Shown here: one piece after another, positions 13,201 to 25,100 of the stretch | How the letters are laid out: the number at the start of each line of letters is the position of its first letter | Numbering within the stretch: position 1 is the stretch's first letter | Assembly: GCF_037975245.1 (NCBI RefSeq) | Contig: NC_092568.1 | Span: 26,718,501-26,782,500 of the forward strand | Source: Apostichopus japonicus | Lineage: Eukaryota; Echinodermata; Holothuroidea; Aspidochirotida; Stichopodidae | Length of the DNA stretch: 64,000 bases | Direction of reading: 5' to 3' | The notes under the pieces: generated by a model | What the model saw: only the letters and a program-made list of their open reading frames with translations | Database searches by the model: none | What the model was told of the DNA's origin: nothing | Translations under genes and position numbers: made by a program

Positions 13201-16200
13201 TTATTTATTCATTCGTTTGTTTCATGGAAGGAAAGGCTGACAAGGAATTTTACGAGATGTTTACGGATTAAAGACGGGATAACTAAAATATAATAATCGC
13301 AAGTGGCTGTTTACTAATCGTTCATTACAAATGCGATGAAATTGCGCGAATCGCGAAATCTCGCGGCTTATGCGAACCCTGGGCCTGCATAATGGATAGT
13401 AGTAGAAACAACTGTTTACGAGCCTAAAATTGGATATTTATATGGTGTGATCAATAGACGCGGAGAGCAAGCATAAGCAGCGACGGCAGTGCGATGTTAG
13501 TAGTAATGTTAATTATATGAAGTTATTAACAGGTTAATGAAAGAAACAATAGAAAATAGAAATTATTAATTGAGGAAGGTTTTATACCTTAACTTACACT
13601 TACATTTTTGAATATGAAAACATTGTCAGTAGAGAATATGATTCATTTATAATAGCATCCAATTTGTCATTTCTTGAAAATCGTGATACTCGAGGGTAAA
13701 CAATTTTTTCCGGGTACCCGGATACCCGACGGGTAACGGCTCTCGGGTACCCGGTTCCCGATTTTTGGACCCGTGTAAACACTAATATATATATATGTGA
13801 CATGGCATAGTTATTTTTGTTTCTTGAATCACAAACTTACTTGTACAGTGGATGTGTACAGAGAATATTGGTTGCTATGACAACTCTGTACTCGCAGGTA
13901 CTTGATTCTTCCTGAAGGATCATCTCATTCCTGCTTCCCTCCTCACAGATGTAGTGTACCCGTGTCAATCTAGGAGTAGCTTCTTTCAGGTCGCAGGGTG
14001 TGCCGTTTCCCATGATGACCTCAAAGTAAGAGTACTCTTTTTCCCTTAGGTAAAATGTAGGGACCTTGGAGGGAAGGAAAAAAGAAAACTGTCACTTGCC
14101 AAAACTTGGAATGAATCTACTGTTGTTCAAATACATCTTACAAATATTATTATCTGGGTAGATATAAATTGGAAATACAACAAATTCTGCTTACTGCTGC
14201 TTTGTAGCCTGTCAAAAGAAGAAGAAAAAAATTGATGGCTTTATATTGTCATCTTTTGTGTTATTTATATCTTCAGTTTGGCACAATTAGCAATGTTAAG
14301 AGCAGGTTTATGTACAGAATGGAGAACGTAACATTCCCCCCCCCCCAGTTTTTGCGGGGAGCCTTTCCATCAAAATCATATCTAACAGATTACATCAATA
14401 AACTGGTTAAATTTGTTTCTCCTTTCAAATAATCCACTATGCATGTAAGTCTGGAAATATGCCAATTTCCATATCAACTGATAAACCTTATTCACAGAAT
14501 TAAAAACAAAACAAATTTTTCAAACTCTCACCTTTAAGTTTTCTCTTGAGTCTATGATCAATGTAGCATTTTGCAATGCAAATTTAGGATCTGTTGGGTA
14601 TTTGTAATCTCTGCCGAGGAAGAATTCTTGCAGCTTGGTTTGCTTCAAGTGAAAGAAAATAAAATCTTGTCACAAATTTTGATGAGCAATTCAAATGAAA
14701 CAAACAATTAAATAATTACTACTAAATCTCCAGCAATATGCTACAATGGGCTTTATGTAATCAAGTGACGATCTGTTGGATGATAATAATGAATAATGTT
14801 TGGAATTGGAGAGAAAATTATTAGATGGTTGAAGGGTTGTATCTATAGCACAGTTTTGGCCCTCTATGAATAATTTTTTTTGTTTTTACAGTGAAACAAG
14901 GGTAATTTATAGCAGCCTTGCAGTGAGTTCATACTCATACATCTAGTCTTGCATAGCTACATGTATTCGTACTCAGCCTTTTTCGAATTTGTACTTGTAC
15001 TCGGGGCATTTTGAACAGTAGCATAGGAACTAGTGCCAGATTATGCACTTAGAGCCTTGAACTCATACCAAAGGAAATTCTACTTGTACTCATTCTGTTT
15101 AACTTGTACTAAATGTCTGATGTATTGTACACAATGAAATATTAATAATCCAGAAAGTATGACAACATTGCGCACTTTAGATATCAGGGTTACTTAACCA
15201 TGGTATGTTGTTTTCTTAAACACAGGATAGAGTAGCAGTTGATATTGAGTGTACTGTCACAACATTGTACTATCACAACAGCGTACTGTCACAACATTGT
15301 AAACCAATAATGTACTTACAGTTCCTTGCGTCTTTGATTCATGAAATTGTCTCACGTGTTGACCATGGCAGAGTTCATAATTCCAATACGTCTCTAGCTG
15401 TAGGGATAAGGTGCAGATCATAGTAATAAAACCTTTATCAGCCATGACTAATGCATCCTCATGATGAATTCCGGTTTATATGTCTTCACTTGACAAAGTA
15501 ACCATGATGTTTACTGATAAAGATTATGAAATGAAACTGCACTTACATTGTTACAGCAGTAACGAAGATCACATATGAGAAGTGAGAGTAAAACCATTTT
15601 TGCATTTTGAATGAAACCATCAAGTTCTCGGATTTTCCTGTTCTTTGGTTAATATTTGTTACTGACTTCTCTTCTACAGTTATAATAATAGAGAAGGGAC
15701 AGTTTTAAGTTTTAGTTTGGCAGTTGACACAAACTACTGTAAATGTTTTCAAGCCCTGGAATACCCTTGTCCTTGCTGGTGAAGCAGTTCAAGCACTTTA
15801 GATTATATTTTAAAAACAATGGCCTAGAAATGGTCCCTACATTTTTTTAAGGAGAAGTACATTTTTAATCAACCACACAGAGTGATACTTAAAATAACTA
15901 CCAACTTCCAATTTCCTGAATATCCCAAAAAGGCCATCACTCAAACATCTTTGTGTTGATGTTTTACAAAATGATCAATGCTTTTGCAAACTGAAGTATT
16001 TCTTTATTTTGTAAAAGGGTCATCTAGGGTCACCAGCTTTTCTGGTGTCAGCCCCAAGGTGGAGAGAGAATGAGATAGAGGGAGATCCAGAAAGAGAAAC
16101 ATTATGTATTGTCTTTGAAAAATAACTAGATCTTTTCATACGTCTTGTACTCATAACATATTTAAGTCCTCCTCACCCTCATTGTGCATGCATGTTTATC

Positions 16201-19200
16201 AAGAAGAGGTTGCAGAAGTGCTCTTGCTGAGGGTCCTGTGTAATGGACTGAATCAGTGAATTCGTTAGGTGACTCATCTGGTAGAAGACATTGGTACTGC
16301 TCATCTTCTGCTGTGGTCATGAAGAGAATGTTGTTGCTTTCTGGAAGCTGTAAAAAAGTAGACGTTGTCACAATGTCTGGATACAAAGATAACAAATTTC
16401 AAACTTGCTAAATTTCTACAAATCCAGCTTATTGAGAAAGACGGTAATATATGGAAACCATAAATGGAAACCATATACTACTTATTTGCTCATATGGAAT
16501 TTGTTGGGTGAAAGTTATCCAATCCTTCTGTAGTAGATTTACTAAACAACTGGTTACTGTTCACTCCCACATCCCCACTTGAATCCAGACCATCGAAATA
16601 AACAGATGTATTCTCCAACAGCCTTTTTTGTATTGAATGTGTTTTCCATGTCTCTTCTATAAGTAGTATCTATGACACCTAAATGTAGTAGGTTTAGGGA
16701 TGTGCTTTGAGAATTACTAACCATGATATGGTTTTCCATTTGCATCACAGATCCTGCTCATCTGATAGCCAATCTAGTCTTCCCTTGGTAACCTATCTCA
16801 TTTGCATAAATTGCATAAAGTTTGCAGATTTGATCAAGATACTCTGGTTCTGAGTGGATTTCTACCACCACAGGAACACAATAATGCAGACATGCGGAGA
16901 TGATGATTTGACTCTGAATCAAACCTTCATGCAAAATGAGAATTTTTTACATTTAGGAGTTACATTTTTTCCGAAACTCATTGAAACCAGTGAAAGGCCT
17001 GTTTACCACATTGTATCTAGATACTGTGCCAAACCACTGACCAGAAAAATATTTGTGTCAGTAAATGATGCATACTTTAATTATGCACTGTTTTGCAAAA
17101 TATGGTATTAAATATGTTGATGGAATTGCTTTGGCTTGTGAAACATTTAGGTAATGTGGTGACCAAAATGAGCAATGAAGTTATGAAATTCTGCCAATTT
17201 CCCCAGTATTTTCTCACAAGATGTCAAGGTGGGTATATTTACCCTTTTAGTGAAAGTTAGCTGTGCAAGCCTTCAATAATTCCAGCAAATATAAGGATGA
17301 CATTGCTCAGTGAGATGGGAGATTAAATTAAGAGTTCAGGCCATGTTCAAAATGGTTCCCCTGATCTTGAACTTGCTTGTCTCTATTTTGTTTGCACCCA
17401 TTTGATTATACAGTAGTTCTTCCTATGTACCCCTATGAGTCATGGATGACCCTGTCTTTGTTTTATAGGATCTCGCAGAAAGGGAATTCATGACCATTTC
17501 TCCATAAGGCTCTGCAAGTGATGACAGACCTGTTTGATTTGCTTAAATACCTGTAGTATCCTTTTGTCTTTGCAATACCCAACTGGAAATACGTATTATG
17601 CTTGGAACTTACATCGTCACTGAAGATTCTATTATCGAAAAGTTGCAACCTTCTATATTTCTTACTTTCATATTATTTCTGTTTACATTTTTGATGATCC
17701 CCTTCACCAAGGACTTTGGAAGATCATCTGTAAACAGTCAAGAGGCCATCTAAATTGTATTCTGAGGAGTTACTGTTAAACTACTCAAAAGCATTTTTTT
17801 CTTTCTATTATATCTACTTTATTCTCCACAAACTGGTGCTTGCAAACCACACATATTTGACACCTCCAACTCCTTAGACGTGAACTAACATTTGATCACC
17901 AGTTTTTTTTAGCACCCCCATGGGGTCGTACTAATTAGCGTCAACAGGCCCATTTCCCGTCAAGCCGCCATTTCCCATGGCCCGTCAACACTGTGGAGTG
18001 TTAGCTCAGTGGTTACCACCGGTGCCTTTCAATCATAAGGTCCCCGGTTCGAGTCACTCCCAGATTAATGTATGTCGTCCAGTTACAGAGTTGTTGACAA
18101 TTAACAATTCATAATCATGGACGTTAAATATGAATGTGAGAGACTGACTTCGGTCAGCTTGCGGCTTTGATAAGCCAATGATGGCTTCTTCGCGAGTTCC
18201 TGCTTGCAGGAGGATCTAATATATATATTTCACGACAACTCAAGAAAACTCAAGACAACAAGTTTAAAATACCATCAAATACAATGTTTGTAATCAGAGT
18301 GTATCTGGAAGCACATTTAACACTGACTGGAACCATCGTGCATTCATATTTTTCACAGGAAAAAAATGCTTTTTTCGTAAACATCGTCAACTTTCTCCGT
18401 CCGTAGAATTGGACGACGTAATACCTTTGCGCTTGCGCAATGACATTGACATTGATTGCCATCAGATTTTGATGACAAAGTTTGTGGTGAGCACATTCTT
18501 ACCTAGAATACTGATAAACAATAAGAAATATTCATTATTTTAAAAACATTCAATGATTTGATTTGGAGTTCATTCATCATACTACTTTGGTGCTTTCTTA
18601 CTACGTCAACCCACCTTACCGACACTGTACACAAAGGTAGTTCCCAAACCCTAACACAAACCCACCCATATCATAATGGTGCCATCCAAAGTCATTGCAC
18701 AAGCGCAATAGCAATATAGCATCACGTCGTCCAATTCTACGGATGGAGAAAGTTGACTATATTTACGAAAAAAACATTTCTTCCCGTGAAAAATATGTAT
18801 GCACGATGGATTCTGTCAGTTTTAAACGTGTTTCCAGGTACACTCTGATTACATCCATTTTATTTGATGGTATTTTAAAGTTGTTGTCTTGAGTTGTCGT
18901 GATATGGGCCTGTTGACGCTAATTAGTATGAGCGCCCCCATGAGTTGACTAAACAGGAAGTTAAAATATTATTCACTGGGTCACACAAACGCTTCATTGA
19001 CTATTTTGAGCAAATGATTCTCAGTTGAATTACTTTATGGATTAATCCTCTGCTTGTACTTTAGTAGCCTAGACCTATATCCCGTATCCATAATACCAAT
19101 GTTACATCCTCACCAAATGCTTGTTTTCCGAATAATAATTTCCTCTTACTTCTTAAGCTATATTTTACCACAAATTGGTGTGTCTTGTGGTCTAATATTT

Positions 19201-19486
19201 TATGATCAATACGGTAATGTAAAGAAAGACCAAGTTAAAGCAACATCTTCAACAGAAACTCTTAAGTTTGACAGTAAAGTTAGACTTTGTTACTAAGTCT
19301 AGGCCTAGCCTATGATTATTTCTAACGCACAGTCACATTTAGACCCTAGGCCTATCTTAGCACTGCGCTTACCATAACTTCGTTTCCAGGCCACTGGAGC
19401 TGGAACAGGACATCATCATTTATTTGGTTATTGGTTGTGTATGGAAGAAACAAAATGGCAGCAATGTATACAAGTAGTTGCGGCAT
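7210..19486 (-). CDS. ERLEC1: Endoplasmic reticulum lectin 1 (ERLEC1/XTP3-B orthologue), 11 coding exons
   Basis: Coding exons in transcript order are 19486-19373, 16347-16177, 15397-15320, 14642-14532, 14064-13841, 12113-12005, 11610-11434, 10721-10662, 9507-9407, 8652-8499 and 7269-7210. They total 1359 nt (452 residues plus TAG), with GT/AG borders and matching phases throughout. The ATG has an in-frame TGA five codons upstream (19501-19499). Residues 1-19 form a hydrophobic signal peptide ([17 protein letters not shown]), followed by [14 protein letters not shown], which matches the mature N-terminus of vertebrate ERLEC1. MRH domain 1 spans roughly residues 53-240 ([32 protein letters not shown]). 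MRH domain 2 spans roughly 325-447 ([53 protein letters not shown]). The Q, R, E and Y that bind mannose in MRH folds are present in both domains. In the known family the protein reads trimmed high-mannose glycans and hands misfolded glycoproteins to the SEL1L-HRD1 complex in the ER lumen. The protein is about 30 residues shorter than the human one, mainly through a shorter loop after exon 9. Several exons have tandemly copied 3' ends (see findings). Confidence 0.95.
8370..8519. repeat. Three 50-bp tandem copies spanning the exon 10 5' splice site of ERLEC1
   Basis: Units are 8370-8419, 8420-8469 and 8470-8519, almost identical. On the minus strand each unit holds the last coding bases of ERLEC1 exon 10 (TGTAATTATATATTGGGG), the donor GTGAGT and about 25 intronic bases. 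The donor positions are 8498, 8448 and 8398. Only the first is needed for the standard protein. Confidence 0.9.
9225..9420. repeat. Two tandem copies (about 99 bp) around the 3' end of ERLEC1 exon 9
   Basis: Both units carry ATTGCAAAATGGCTAA and a diverged copy of the exon 9 end plus donor. The gene-proximal unit has the good donor GTAAGG (9406-9405). The distal one (around 9310-9300) reads GTATTA at the same place. Confidence 0.75.
11287..11542. repeat. Direct duplication of the 3' half of ERLEC1 exon 7
   Basis: A segment of about 103 bp at 11440-11542, which is the 3' part of functional exon 7, is copied at 11287-11389, a shift of 153 bp. On the minus strand the copy has a TAG where the exon has CAG, and the donor GGTAAGT has become GAAAGT, so the copy is a dead pseudo-exon. 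Confidence 0.9.
12771..13785. mobile_element. TIR element with CGGGTACCCG-rich ends, in an ERLEC1 intron
   Basis: The left end TTAGTGTTTGCACGGGT is matched inverted by ACCCGTGTAAACACTAA on the right. Just inside both ends are runs of overlapping CGGGTACCCG/CGGGTATCC palindromes. It sits inside a (TA)n tract present on both sides, so the target duplication is masked by the microsatellite. It codes for nothing recognisable. It lies in the intron between ERLEC1 exons 5 and 6. The end sequence resembles hAT-type termini, but the superfamily is not proven. Confidence 0.75.
12912..13190. repeat. Internal tandem repeat of about 117-129 bp
   Basis: CATTGACTTAGTGTGGTG recurs at 12912, 13029 and 13158. 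The first two units share TATCTTATAACTGCGTCAC and the third is truncated. The array lies inside the CGGGTACCCG-ended element. Confidence 0.8.
17912..18943. mobile_element. Foldback element with long inverted arms, interrupted by a SINE
   Basis: The outer left arm (ACTAATTAGCGTCAACAGGC) is inverted at the right end (CCTGTTGACGCTAATTAGTA). The inner left arm at 18228-18440 is inverted at about 18690-18900, including CGTCGTCCAATTCTACGGA and ACAACTCAAGACAACAA. The left arm is split by about 240 bp containing a tRNA-derived SINE. The right arm joins directly (GTCGTGATATGGGCC), so the SINE came later. There is no coding capacity. It lies in the first ERLEC1 intron. Confidence 0.8.
17993..18225 (+). 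repeat. tRNA-derived SINE, full-length copy
   Basis: The head has an A-box-like TTAGCTCAGTGGTTA and a B-box GGTTCGAGTCAC. The body ends GGAGGATCTAATATA. A second copy lies at 44488-44690, sharing AGATTAATGTATGTCGTCCA and the same tail. The tRNA-like head is too degraded for a working tRNA gene. Confidence 0.8.
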
Positions 19487-19501
19487 ATCTAATACTTTTC
19501 A

Positions 19502-20394
19502 CCAACTTGGTAATATGATAGTTTTTCATAATTCACAATTGTAACATTCGAGACACCTATCAATTTGTCTAGGACACGTCTGCAATATCAACGTACGTGC
19601 AACGTATAACATGTACTAACACAGTAACAGTGCTAGTTTTGCTTGTCGCTCACACACGGGGGTACGTTCGTCAAAAACGTAAACAATTTCAAGTTTACCT
19701 GACCATTTCGAAGATACTAAAATATTCCGAAGTTGATGTCTACTGGCGAATTTTCATTTTCTATTCGTCGTACTGCGAGTAAGGTGACCAGACGTGTTCC
19801 AGATTTCATGTCCCGTCCTCGGATTAAAAATGTCCTGTCAAATTGTCAATGTCCCCCTATTTTTTTAATACTGTCCCGAGTGAATATCCTCGAATTTCAT
19901 CAATCACGCAGGCACAAGTTTACATGAGCAGAGACTTACCCAAGTTTGAACTTGATTCGAATTACGGTCTAGGAGCTAGCGATACAATAAATGTTCACTC
20001 AATTTAGGCCAGTTTGACCTCAATTGGCCTTTGAAACCGACTCTAAACACCTGGATCTGTCCTACTTTAAAATTTTCTCATTCTCTACATATAGTGTGGT
20101 TTAATGACTTTTTCTTACATGCTTACAAGCAGAGAACGACTAAAAACAACTTTTTAGGTTACTTGACCTTTGACCTCTGACGTCATTTATTACGCAGGCA
20201 TGCGTATAGATGGTCAGGCACCTACCCACCAAGTTTGAACTTGATCGGACTTAGGGTCTAGGAGTTCACAACACACTTTTGTGTCTCACTCACACCTGAC
20301 TCACCAGAGAGATCAGCATCAAGTCCCAAGATTTATTGGGAAAATATAGACACCTTGTCATAGATTCCAGCCTGAAAAACATTTTTTAATACCT
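19502..20394. other. Upstream region of ERLEC1, no other gene seen
   Basis: The region holds the likely promoter and 5' untranslated region of ERLEC1 (transcribed leftwards from about here). No TATA box or other clear element was identified. Short open frames show no homology that I recognise. Confidence 0.4.
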
Positions 20395-20770
20395 AATGAC
20401 AGAATGATAGCTATAGATATTGGAAGGCGCATTGAAGACTCGCCCCGAACAGCGTGCCGCCATCTTTAAAAAGTTAACTTTCCAGTTGCTTGCAAGTGAA
20501 GTTTTTCTCTTGTTGCTATTAAATGCAGACAGTAATGAAACGTGATACCTTGTTATCTTTAGCTGGACCTGAGATGTCCATCGCTGTATCATCTGTACAC
20601 TGTGCTGTGGGTATTGACTGCAGCTGTATGTACTGACTGTACACTAGTGTCTTATTACCGACGGCAGCAAGCTGCGTATTTTCTGGGATCGATGGTGGTG
20701 TCTAACACTTCTGTTACACCTCATTCGAACAGATTACCAGCATTAGACATTTCTTTTTGCTCATGTCTTC
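20395..20770 (+). repeat. Dispersed repeat, copy A
   Basis: About 340-370 bp, including CTTTAGCTGGACCTGAGATG and GGTGGTGTCTAACACTTCTG. It is present in inverted orientation at 24215-24590. There is no coding signal. The family is unknown. Confidence 0.75.
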
Positions 20771-21299
20771 ACACCCTTTGAAAGCTTTGTGCAGATATTT
20801 CTTTATAAAAGTCACAATTTCAATAGAAAGCTGAAAGGACGATTGAACTATAGGGCCAATATAATATATATATGAAAGATAAAAAGACTTGATGATAGAA
20901 AGTTTCTCTCTCATTCTCTCTCTCTCTGTTTGCTTCTGTCACATTTTACTGTTTTCTTCTTACATGAACATATCCTTTGAAAAGAGACAAAGAAATAATG
21001 AATGCAAGTAAAACAAAGGGTATGATTGTGCTTATGTATTCCAACATTTCTGTGACAATGTCTAGCAGGGAGTCTACTTACTAGTAAAGAAACATTACAC
21101 ATTCATCACTTTACTGTTCTTACGACCTCTAAATGGAGCTCTACTCATTCAGTGGCTACTGTCACGTACAAATAAACATATATCTATAGAGTCTTCTTAC
21201 AGAGGTCCCCTAAAGGTGCTACAAACCCCCACCCCCCTCACCCCAAAGCAAATACAAATAAAAAACCCTTCCTCCAAACTTTACAAAGTCCAGAAACAC
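20771..21299. other. Non-coding stretch 3' of the TPR gene, nothing recognised
   Basis: AT-rich, with a short CT microsatellite near 20905-20930 and no exon-like signal. Confidence 0.4.
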
Positions 21300-22100
21300 A
21301 TAAAACTCAAACAACAGCACACAACATTTGACACGCAAATTTCGATACTACCTCAAGGTGACTGGAAATGAATGGTAAAGTCAACATCAAGTTTTCTAAT
21401 AGGTGCTATTAAATTCATTCCTCCAAACTAACCTCCTTCTCCCCCTCCAAAAAACTATCTATATATGGTTCAAAAACGTTGAGAAACAGATAATACTCCA
21501 ACAACAACAACATAGACGTTTGTCACACACAACATTAAATAAAACCTCAAGATGAACGGAAAATGGACGGTTAAGTCGACATCAAAATAGTCACTTTGAA
21601 TGCATATATTTTCACACAATAATATCAATGGATGCTACTCTGCTATAATTCTATATATATTTGACTGTTCCACAATCTAATTATATTTTTCTATACATAT
21701 CAAAATCTATCAAGACTTCATACAAAGGTTTCCAAAAAGTGCTACAAAGTACCTTTCCTACCTACACACTTCCACCTCAAAGAACAAAAAACAAAACAAT
21801 AAAACACCAAAACCATAACTACTCCCTCTCCCCCCCCCCCTCCCCCCCATAAAAAAGAAGAAAAGATCAAATTAATTCTCATTGTCATTCTGTCTATGGC
21901 TTACAAAAGTTGAGAATCCTCAAAACAAAAGCACAGACATTTGTCACACACAACATTAGATAATACCTCAAGATGGTAGGAAAATGGACAGTGAAGTCAA
22001 TATCAAAATAGTCACTTGGAATGCATAAATTTTCACACAAAAGTAGCAGAAGATGGGACTCTTCTATAAATCTATATATTCCGCATAGCTATAAAGATCT
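21300..22100. repeat. Three degenerate repeats just 3' of the TPR gene
   Basis: ACACAACATT followed by ACCTCAAG and ATGGACRGTRAAGTC-like blocks recur near 21320, 21530 and 21950. TCAAAATAGTCACTT and AATGCATA..TTTTCACACA recur in the last two. The spacing is uneven, about 200 and 420 bp. This is probably an old local duplication in the 3' flank or 3' UTR. Confidence 0.6.
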
Positions 22101-22132
22101 ACTAATTCAAAATGTCAAACAAAGTATTTAAA

Positions 22133-25100
22133 TTACAGCCACATCTTAAACTTGAAGAAGTCCTGCAAATCTGGATCATCGACGCTTTTACGATTTACGC
22201 CAGCGTAGACGTTCTTCAAAAGCTCCGACTTAAACTTGCTGTCCAATATTTCTACATACTTTTCCAGGCATCCTGCAAAGAGAGAATATTAATTGACAGG
22301 TTGAGAGATGTCTATACAAAACGAAAATTTTTGTTTTGTTTTGGACAGCAGCAGCAATTTTCCCTTTGCTGAAAGGAGACTAATGAGTGCATTCGACATA
22401 CAACAATACTTTCACTTTGACATACCTGACCAAATTTCTATTGTAGCAATTTTGCAATGGATCAATAATAGTAACAACAAAATTGAATCTACGGAAATCT
22501 GATTAGCAAATTATTAATGATGGTATTTAGCACTAAATTGCACCTGACAAGTTTGGTTGACATCAGTGCAAACCATCTCCATGTTAAAGCATCATACTCA
22601 TTACAAATTTAAAAAATGAAATCAGTTCATTTCATTAGTAGTATAACATAACACTAGGGTTGAACTCACAAATTATGCAAAGCTTGTTAAATCTACTTCT
22701 GAAGTACTGTAGGCTGAAACTTACTGGCGATACTTGTTTTCAAAGGGTTTGCAGAATTTTTTTATGGGTTCAGTGTTGTGTGCATTAATTCATCAAACTA
22801 ATAAAAAAAAGTGGAAAGTTTGTGCTGATGTCCTTTCAGAGCAATGGATCAATCAAGCAGTATACATAAAGTGCTGATATCATGGAACACTCCAAAAGCG
22901 CCTTGAAAGAGAAAGGTTTTAAGGTGTTTCTTCAAACTGTTAAGTGAGTGGTAATGTCTGAGTTCATGTGGCATGGAATTCCATAAACGAGGGCCAAGTC
23001 TAGAGAAAGCAGGACCACCACGACCACTGTATCTATTGAATTTGAAGCAAGGCTCAATAAGGAGATTATCACGTTGAGAGCGGAGAGAACGAGTTGGCTC
23101 GTAAGGGGAAATGAGATCACACAAATATTGAGGTGTTTGCCCATGAAGGGCCTTCCAAGTCAGCAAAAGAATTTTGTAGTTGATTCTTTATTGAATTGGA
23201 AGCCCTGTGAAGGTGATATAGAGCGTCAGTAAAGAATGCAAACACCAGAAACTCACCTAGTCCCATGACCCTACCCCAGGCAATCATATGTCTCTCTAGT
23301 CTGGAGTCATCAAACTGTTCCTGCTTCATCAAGATCCTGACGATCTCTCCGTGGAGGTAGGCATCATCAAAGGTTGATTCTTCCTTGAAAGGATATTTAG
23401 CATAAACATCTACTGCTTTGAGAGGCTCTGTCTTGAGCAGACTGTCAGCCAACTCAATGTACGCATCGTGAACCTTACAGGGAAACAACAAAAGCAGAGT
23501 AGGTTACAAGAGTGTTTACCAAACTTTGAATAATTGTATCCTGCTCACTACATTGTATGCCACTTTAGCATTAGAAAATAATACCTATACGCTTTCAGAA
23601 AACGTAGTCTGCTACTCATTCCCGAGTGGATAAAGTTGCCAGTTATAGCACTGACCTAATCCAGGCTAGTCATGTTAGTCACACACAATGGACGGGAAAA
23701 GGTGCTTATGTGGTACCTTAAAACAAGCATATTGAAACTTGAATCAATAAGGATCGCTGATAAACCCAAACATTCTGATCTCACACAATCATGAAGTTGA
23801 GATGGGCAAATAGCTGCGAAAGAGACCTTCTTTTGGCATCGAATATGATGATTAGGTTCAATAACACATAATCATCACATTGTTAAAACTTTGTCAAAGT
23901 TTCAAGATTTTTTAAGCTTCAGTTCTTCCAGTTGATCAGAGTACCCAGACTATAAGATGAAAAACATCTTTTGGGTGGCTTTTTATAAAGTGTTTAACGG
24001 CAGGAATTTATTACCTGTGGTGCCATAATGATGACATCACCGTACAACAGCTGTGGCTCCTTAAAATCTTCAGTTTCCTTACAGAGTGCTCTAGCGAGAC
24101 CCAATCGTGCAGGATAAGTCATCCTATTGAGTGGTGCGTTAGCAGGTACGGGAGTTGATTGAGGCTTGGCATCTGAAAGAGAGACAGTAAGGTATTGGCC
24201 AGGCACTTAAAAGGGTGTGCAGACTTGCCCACAAAGAAACATCTAATGCCGGTAATCTGACCTAGTTTCGAATGAGGTGTAAGAGAAGTGTTAGACACCA
24301 CCATGGATCCCAGAAAATACACACACAGCTTGCTACCGTCAATATAATTAGACACTAGTGTACAGGCAGTACACATACAGCTGTGGTCAATACCCACAGC
24401 ACAGTGTATTAACGATACAGCGATGGACATCTCAGGTCCAGCTAAAGATAACAAGGTATTGCGTTGCATTACTGTTTGCATTTTGTACAAAAACGAACAA
24501 ACCGTCACTTGCAAGCAACAGAAAGTTAACTTTTTCAGATGGCCACATGCAGTTTGGGGCAGGTCTTCAATGCCTTAATGATACCTTAATAACTCCATCT
24601 GTATAGCATTATAATATATGCATTTTCCTGTAATGTTACTGTTATGTATGGGCAGCTTTGGTATCTCCTTCACAAGATAAGTTGTTTTGTCCTTTGTGCT
24701 GAACAAAGTTCTTTTTTGTTGTTGTGAATATTATTAAAATTTAATTTACACAAGAATGCAAATAAAAGACAAAGGCGAGACAGCTGAAATTTTTTTAAAT
24801 TCTTGCAAGTGTGACAAAGGTGGGAAGGGATATCACTCACAGTCATTTGGTTTTTGAAAACGTTTTTCTGTAGATTCAAATTCCATATAACCTTCTTATT
24901 TGCTGTGGCTAGGTCAGTTTGCTTCAAGCATTACATAAAACATTTAATCAATGCAACAATTTTCAGAATATTTAATCTCCATCCTTTATTGATTGAAGAG
25001 ATACATGGATCCATTTCAGCAAAAGACTAGTTGAATAAGAAATATAAGCAAACTCACGTTTATTGATCGCAAAGTAACAGACTACACTAATAAGACGCTT

